A stretch of 17,830 nt of DNA. Source: Chloroflexota bacterium. GTDB lineage: Bacteria; Chloroflexota; Anaerolineae; Caldilineales; Caldilineaceae. The stretch is taken from positions 68,455 to 86,284 of the forward strand of contig DMDA01000044.1 of assembly GCA_003451595.1 (NCBI GenBank), given 5' to 3'. The notes under the pieces are model-generated. The model did no database searches, had not been told where the DNA came from, and saw nothing but the letters and a program-made list of their open reading frames with translations. Shown one piece after another: positions 15,231 through 17,830 of this stretch (positions are counted from its first letter, which is position 1; each line of letters opens with the position of its first letter). A program made the position numbers and the translations under genes.

Positions 15231-16287
15231 GTCTCTCCACTGTGTCAAGAAAGGTAAGCGCCGCAGTGTCCCAACTGTAAGCCGCTGCAGTCACCTGTCC
15301 CTGTAGTTGTAGCTTTGTCCGCAGTCCTCTATCTTTCAATAGCTTCCTTACCGCATTCGCGACTGCCTCTGGATTCTTTGCCGGTACAATCAATGCGTTG
15401 ACGCCATGCACTGCATAATCGTGCACGCCACCTGAATCGGTTACGACAACCGGCTTGCCAAAAGCCATAGCTTGCAATGCTGGATACCCTAGCCCTTCAC
15501 CCCAAGATGTCGAGACAAAGATATCGCAGTCACGATAGAGTGTTGCCAAAGCTTCATCGTTTGGGCGAATATGTAGTTCATAGTTGATTTTTTCTTCAAT
15601 GTTACATGTACTCTTGCAGACAATCACTGCCACTGCACGCGGCTCGTAGGTCTGGATCTGTTGCATCGCTTGTACAAATTCGCGCAGCCCCTTGCGTGGA
15701 CGTTCGTCTCCGATATACAAAATGCGCCAGCTATTCAGATCGGGTTTGGAGAAGGTCATTGGGACGAAAGCGTTTAGCCCGAGACCAGGACGCATAACTG
15801 TCACGCTCCCTTTGGAACGTGGGCGGACTTCGTCAGCAAGCGGCTTGGAAATGGTGACGATGGCTGGAAACCTACTGGGAGCGCACCAGAACAGCATCTT
15901 TTCCACCGGGCGCGTTCGGAACATCTCTGGGTAGTCCATGAAGAGCCACAGCCGTGCCTTTCGTCGAAAGGTTGAAGTCAACAAGACAGGCAGTGTGGTC
16001 GGTGTATGTGTGGCAACGATGGCATCGCTTGGTGGAGTCGCATGCATCAGCGATATGACCAACCGCGCCAGCTGCAGCGGGTTGGAGCCCTTTGCCGGTA
16101 AGGCTGCACTGCTCTCAACAATGGTGACGGCAGGCTTTAGTTTTTGACTAATTTCAGCGTCAATGCTGTCGCGAGGCGTTATCAGGGTCACGGTGTGTCC
16201 ATGTGCCACTATGTGATTGGCAAGCTCTACGACCAATATGACGCCGCCAGAGAGTCGCAATGAAGAAAGTACAAATGAAATTCTCAT
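15208..16287 (-). CDS. Family 4 glycosyltransferase
   Basis: This 359-aa GT-B enzyme begins with MRISFVLSSLRLSGGVILVV, where the Gly-Gly is part of the N-terminal loop near the donor. The donor domain shows ILYIGDERPRKG, then SWGEGLGYPALQAMAFGKPVV, which is the E-x7-E region with Gln in place of the second Glu. TDSGGVHDYAVHGVNALIVP follows, as in many family-4 proteins. Donor and acceptor are unknown. Its ATG at 16287 overlaps the stop of the preceding family-2 gene by 4 bp (ATGA), so the two are translationally coupled. Its 3' end overlaps the plus-strand glycosyltransferase by 23 bp, so the transcripts converge and neither has a room-sized terminator region. Confidence 0.92.
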   Translation of the reverse strand: MRISFVLSSLRLSGGVILVVELANHIVAHGHTVTLITPRDSIDAEISQKLKPAVTIVESSAALPAKGSNPLQLARLVISLMHATPPSDAIVATHTPTTLPVLLTSTFRRKARLWLFMDYPEMFRTRPVEKMLFWCAPSRFPAIVTISKPLADEVRPRSKGSVTVMRPGLGLNAFVPMTFSKPDLNSWRILYIGDERPRKGLREFVQAMQQIQTYEPRAVAVIVCKSTCNIEEKINYELHIRPNDEALATLYRDCDIFVSTSWGEGLGYPALQAMAFGKPVVVTDSGGVHDYAVHGVNALIVPAKNPEAVANAVRKLLKDRGLRTKLQLQGQVTAAAYSWDTAALTFLDTVERLMQAGRS

Positions 16288-17270
16288 TCTTTGTGGTCAG
16301 AACTGGTGGTGAGCGACTCTGGATCTGTATGCGCCCTTAGTTCGACTTGGCGGAGTCGCACCAACACCTCCTCCATCAACTTCCGATTCGCCCCAATCAG
16401 ATCCGCCACCAGCCCGATCAGCAGCGTCTGGAAACCGGCGATCAGCAGTACGGCGGAGAGAATCAGCGATTGGATGTGCCCGCTCCCTGCGCCGCTAAAG
16501 TAGGCAATCAAGAAGCGTATGCCGATGGCGGCGCCAGCCACCAGCGCCACCACGCCGATGGTGGTGAAGACGCGCAAGGGACGATAGAAGGTGTACGCAC
16601 GCACGATGGTGGTCGTTGAGTTCGCCAGATAGTGCGGCAGGTTGTTCATCAGCCGTGACGGACGCGTGGGCAGGTTGGTGCGCACCGGCACGTAGCGGAT
16701 GGCACGCCGCTGCGCCCCGGCCTGGATCAATGTCTCCAACGTGTAGGAGTAGGAACTGAGCACCAGCGTGTGCAGCGCCGCTTCCCGCGTCAGCGCGCGA
16801 AAGCCGCTTGTGGCGTCTGGCACCTTCATGCCCGCCGCCTGTGAGATGACCCAACTGCCCAACCTTTGCAGCGTGCGCTTGAGCGGTGAGAAGTGCTCGA
16901 TCTGCCCGACGCCGCGGTCGCCGATCACCAGTTCCGCTTCGCCTGCGACAATCGGCGCCACCAGTCGCGCAATGTCGTCGGCGACATACTGGTTATCAGC
17001 GTCAGTGTTGACGATGATGTCGGCGCCCAGACGTAAGCTACTGTCGAGGCCGGTCGTGAATGCCCGCGCCAGCCCCAAATTACGCGGGTGGCGCACGACG
17101 TGGTGCACACCCACCGACTGCGCTACAGTGCTTGTGCCGTCGCTGCTGCCGTCATCGATCACCAGATATTCCACCGTGTCGATGCCGGGCAACGTGCGCG
17201 GCAGCGCTGCCACTGTCTCTGGCAGCGTCCTGGCTTCGTTATAGCAGGGAATCTGGATGATGCACTTCAC
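16284..17270 (-). CDS. Polyprenyl-phosphate-sugar-synthase-like family 2 glycosyltransferase
   Basis: From GTG at 17270 the product is 328 aa. The GT-A domain has IIQIPCYNEARTL at the start, LVIDDGSSDGT (about 36-46) and NTDADNQY (about 88-95) with the DAD metal site. DATSGFRALTREA and a SYTLETL segment follow, which is typical of dolichol-phosphate-mannose-synthase-like enzymes. Two hydrophobic helices (about 230-295) anchor the C-terminus, followed by a short hydrophilic tail. Such enzymes transfer a sugar from a nucleotide to polyprenyl phosphate, and so could supply the donor for a GT-C enzyme such as the protein at 4952. The longer frame back to 17537 overlaps tyrA and lacks similarity, so it is rejected. 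The gene starts 38 bp after tyrA and ends in an ATGA overlap. Confidence 0.9.
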   Translation of the reverse strand: MKCIIQIPCYNEARTLPETVAALPRTLPGIDTVEYLVIDDGSSDGTSTVAQSVGVHHVVRHPRNLGLARAFTTGLDSSLRLGADIIVNTDADNQYVADDIARLVAPIVAGEAELVIGDRGVGQIEHFSPLKRTLQRLGSWVISQAAGMKVPDATSGFRALTREAALHTLVLSSYSYTLETLIQAGAQRRAIRYVPVRTNLPTRPSRLMNNLPHYLANSTTTIVRAYTFYRPLRVFTTIGVVALVAGAAIGIRFLIAYFSGAGSGHIQSLILSAVLLIAGFQTLLIGLVADLIGANRKLMEEVLVRLRQVELRAHTDPESLTTSSDHKE

Positions 17271-17308
17271 GCGTGGCCCGTCTTTGTTCTGTTGCAGTGC
17301 TGTCGCAC

Positions 17309-17830
17309 CTACCGCTTTTCGCTGTCGCCCGGCTTTTTGCCAAACCAGCCCCCCAGAAATAGCTGACGCAACATGCCGCCGTCCTCTGCTTGCGACGGTT
17401 GGTCGTTGGCTGGCTCCCAGTTGCCCGCACGTGCGTGACCTTCCCAGTTGAGCCGGCCATTCTCCATGTCGGTCAGCGCCACGTGCAAGGGGTGCGCCGC
17501 ATCGTCTGGTGCTTCGCTCGCCAGCCATTGACGCCACGCCGCTAATTCCGCCGTCAGTTGATCCAGACGTTGTAAGACATTGGCGCGGTTTGTCGTCAGT
17601 TCCGCGTAGAGGCCCGCCGCGCTGCGGTCGGTCTGCGTCATGCGCGCAAAGGCGACGCCAGCGATGCGTTGCGCCTCACGCCAGCCAGGCGCGCTGGAGG
17701 CCATGTGAAAGAGCGCTGCACCCAACAGGCGCGGCAGCGCATCTACTTCAGCAGCAATGCCGTCATGTTCGTCAGGATCGACGAAGAGCGGCTGCGCGCC
17801 AGCGCTCTCGGCAAAGTTGCTGGCTAGCTG
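17309..17830 (-). CDS. tyrA: Prephenate dehydrogenase, C-terminal part (cut by window edge)
   Basis: Prephenate dehydrogenase oxidises prephenate to 4-hydroxyphenylpyruvate in tyrosine synthesis. Only the last 173 residues lie in the window. The gene continues past 17830 without a stop, so it is partial and not broken. The visible part starts with the end of the substrate region, FVDPDEHDGIAAEVDALPRLL, where EHD.. followed by a LPRLLGAAL helix is characteristic. The helical dimerisation domain follows, with AGVAFARMTQTDRSAAGLYAE and a long Leu/Ala-rich helix. A less conserved tail ends in LFLGGWFGKKPGDSEKR. The NAD-binding domain is outside the window. It precedes the family-2 glycosyltransferase by 38 bp, so they may share a transcript, although the pathways are unrelated. 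Confidence 0.85.
   Translation of the reverse strand, partial: QLASNFAESAGAQPLFVDPDEHDGIAAEVDALPRLLGAALFHMASSAPGWREAQRIAGVAFARMTQTDRSAAGLYAELTTNRANVLQRLDQLTAELAAWRQWLASEAPDDAAHPLHVALTDMENGRLNWEGHARAGNWEPANDQPSQAEDGGMLRQLFLGGWFGKKPGDSEKR

Noticed and set aside
15380..15500. Loss of the second Glu of E-x7-E as a sign of inactivation in the family-4 enzymes
   Set aside because: Gln at this place, and the K.QRVVPGKIYQ variant in the plus-strand enzyme, both occur in intact family-4-like subgroups, so they do not by themselves indicate inactive enzymes.
17271..17537. Upstream extension of the family-2 glycosyltransferase
   Set aside because: The extra 89 residues overlap tyrA in another frame and are unlike any glycosyltransferase N-terminus. 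The family's start motif begins right after GTG 17270.

Overview
The window reads as a chromosomal segment of a bacterium, most plausibly a member of the Chloroflexota (Anaerolineae/Caldilineae-like). This rests on the short EF-Ts (199 aa), the style of the TyrA C-terminus, Pro/Thr-rich lipoproteins, and secreted proteins built from repeated modules. No 16S rRNA or other decisive marker is present, so the assignment is an inference. I see no tRNA, rRNA, CRISPR array, insertion sequence or integrase.

Layout, almost entirely on the minus strand. (1) 15-3044 is the translation and nucleotide cluster rpsB-tsf-pyrH-frr, read right to left. It has a good promoter and a leader of about 130 nt before rpsB, a hairpin with a U-rich run between tsf and pyrH, and an extended -10 promoter before frr. 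(2) 3367-6865 is visibly more AT-rich. It holds a secreted clan-A glycoside-hydrolase-like protein and a large multi-membrane protein with a GT-C-like D..HH loop motif. (3) 6993-10163 holds an orphan OmpR/PhoB-type response regulator, a Pro/Thr-rich lipoprotein with a prealbumin-like domain, and a 455-aa secreted protein made of four related modules, closed by a strong terminator. (4) 10386-17270 is a glycan-assembly cluster: a flippase-like membrane protein, two SAM methyltransferases, two family-2 and two family-4-like glycosyltransferases. One of the family-4-like genes, at 14121-15230, is the only plus-strand gene. (5) 17309-17830 is the C-terminal part of prephenate dehydrogenase (tyrA), cut by the window edge.

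The housekeeping blocks at the two ends are ordinary. The middle looks like accessory envelope biology. Glycosyltransferases, methyltransferases and a flippase-like protein could build a lipid-linked or exported glycan. The GT-C-like protein and the secreted hydrolase-like protein could transfer or trim it outside the membrane. The lipoprotein and the four-module protein are candidate surface components.

Several intergenic stretches contain dyads and direct repeats not explained by the genes. The most notable are a nested 55-bp dyad between the lipoprotein and response-regulator genes, and a 13-bp-period direct repeat plus a 15-bp palindrome upstream of the membrane-protein gene. Starts were chosen from Shine-Dalgarno sequences and family homology. 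In several cases this shortens the longest open frame and removes apparent overlaps.
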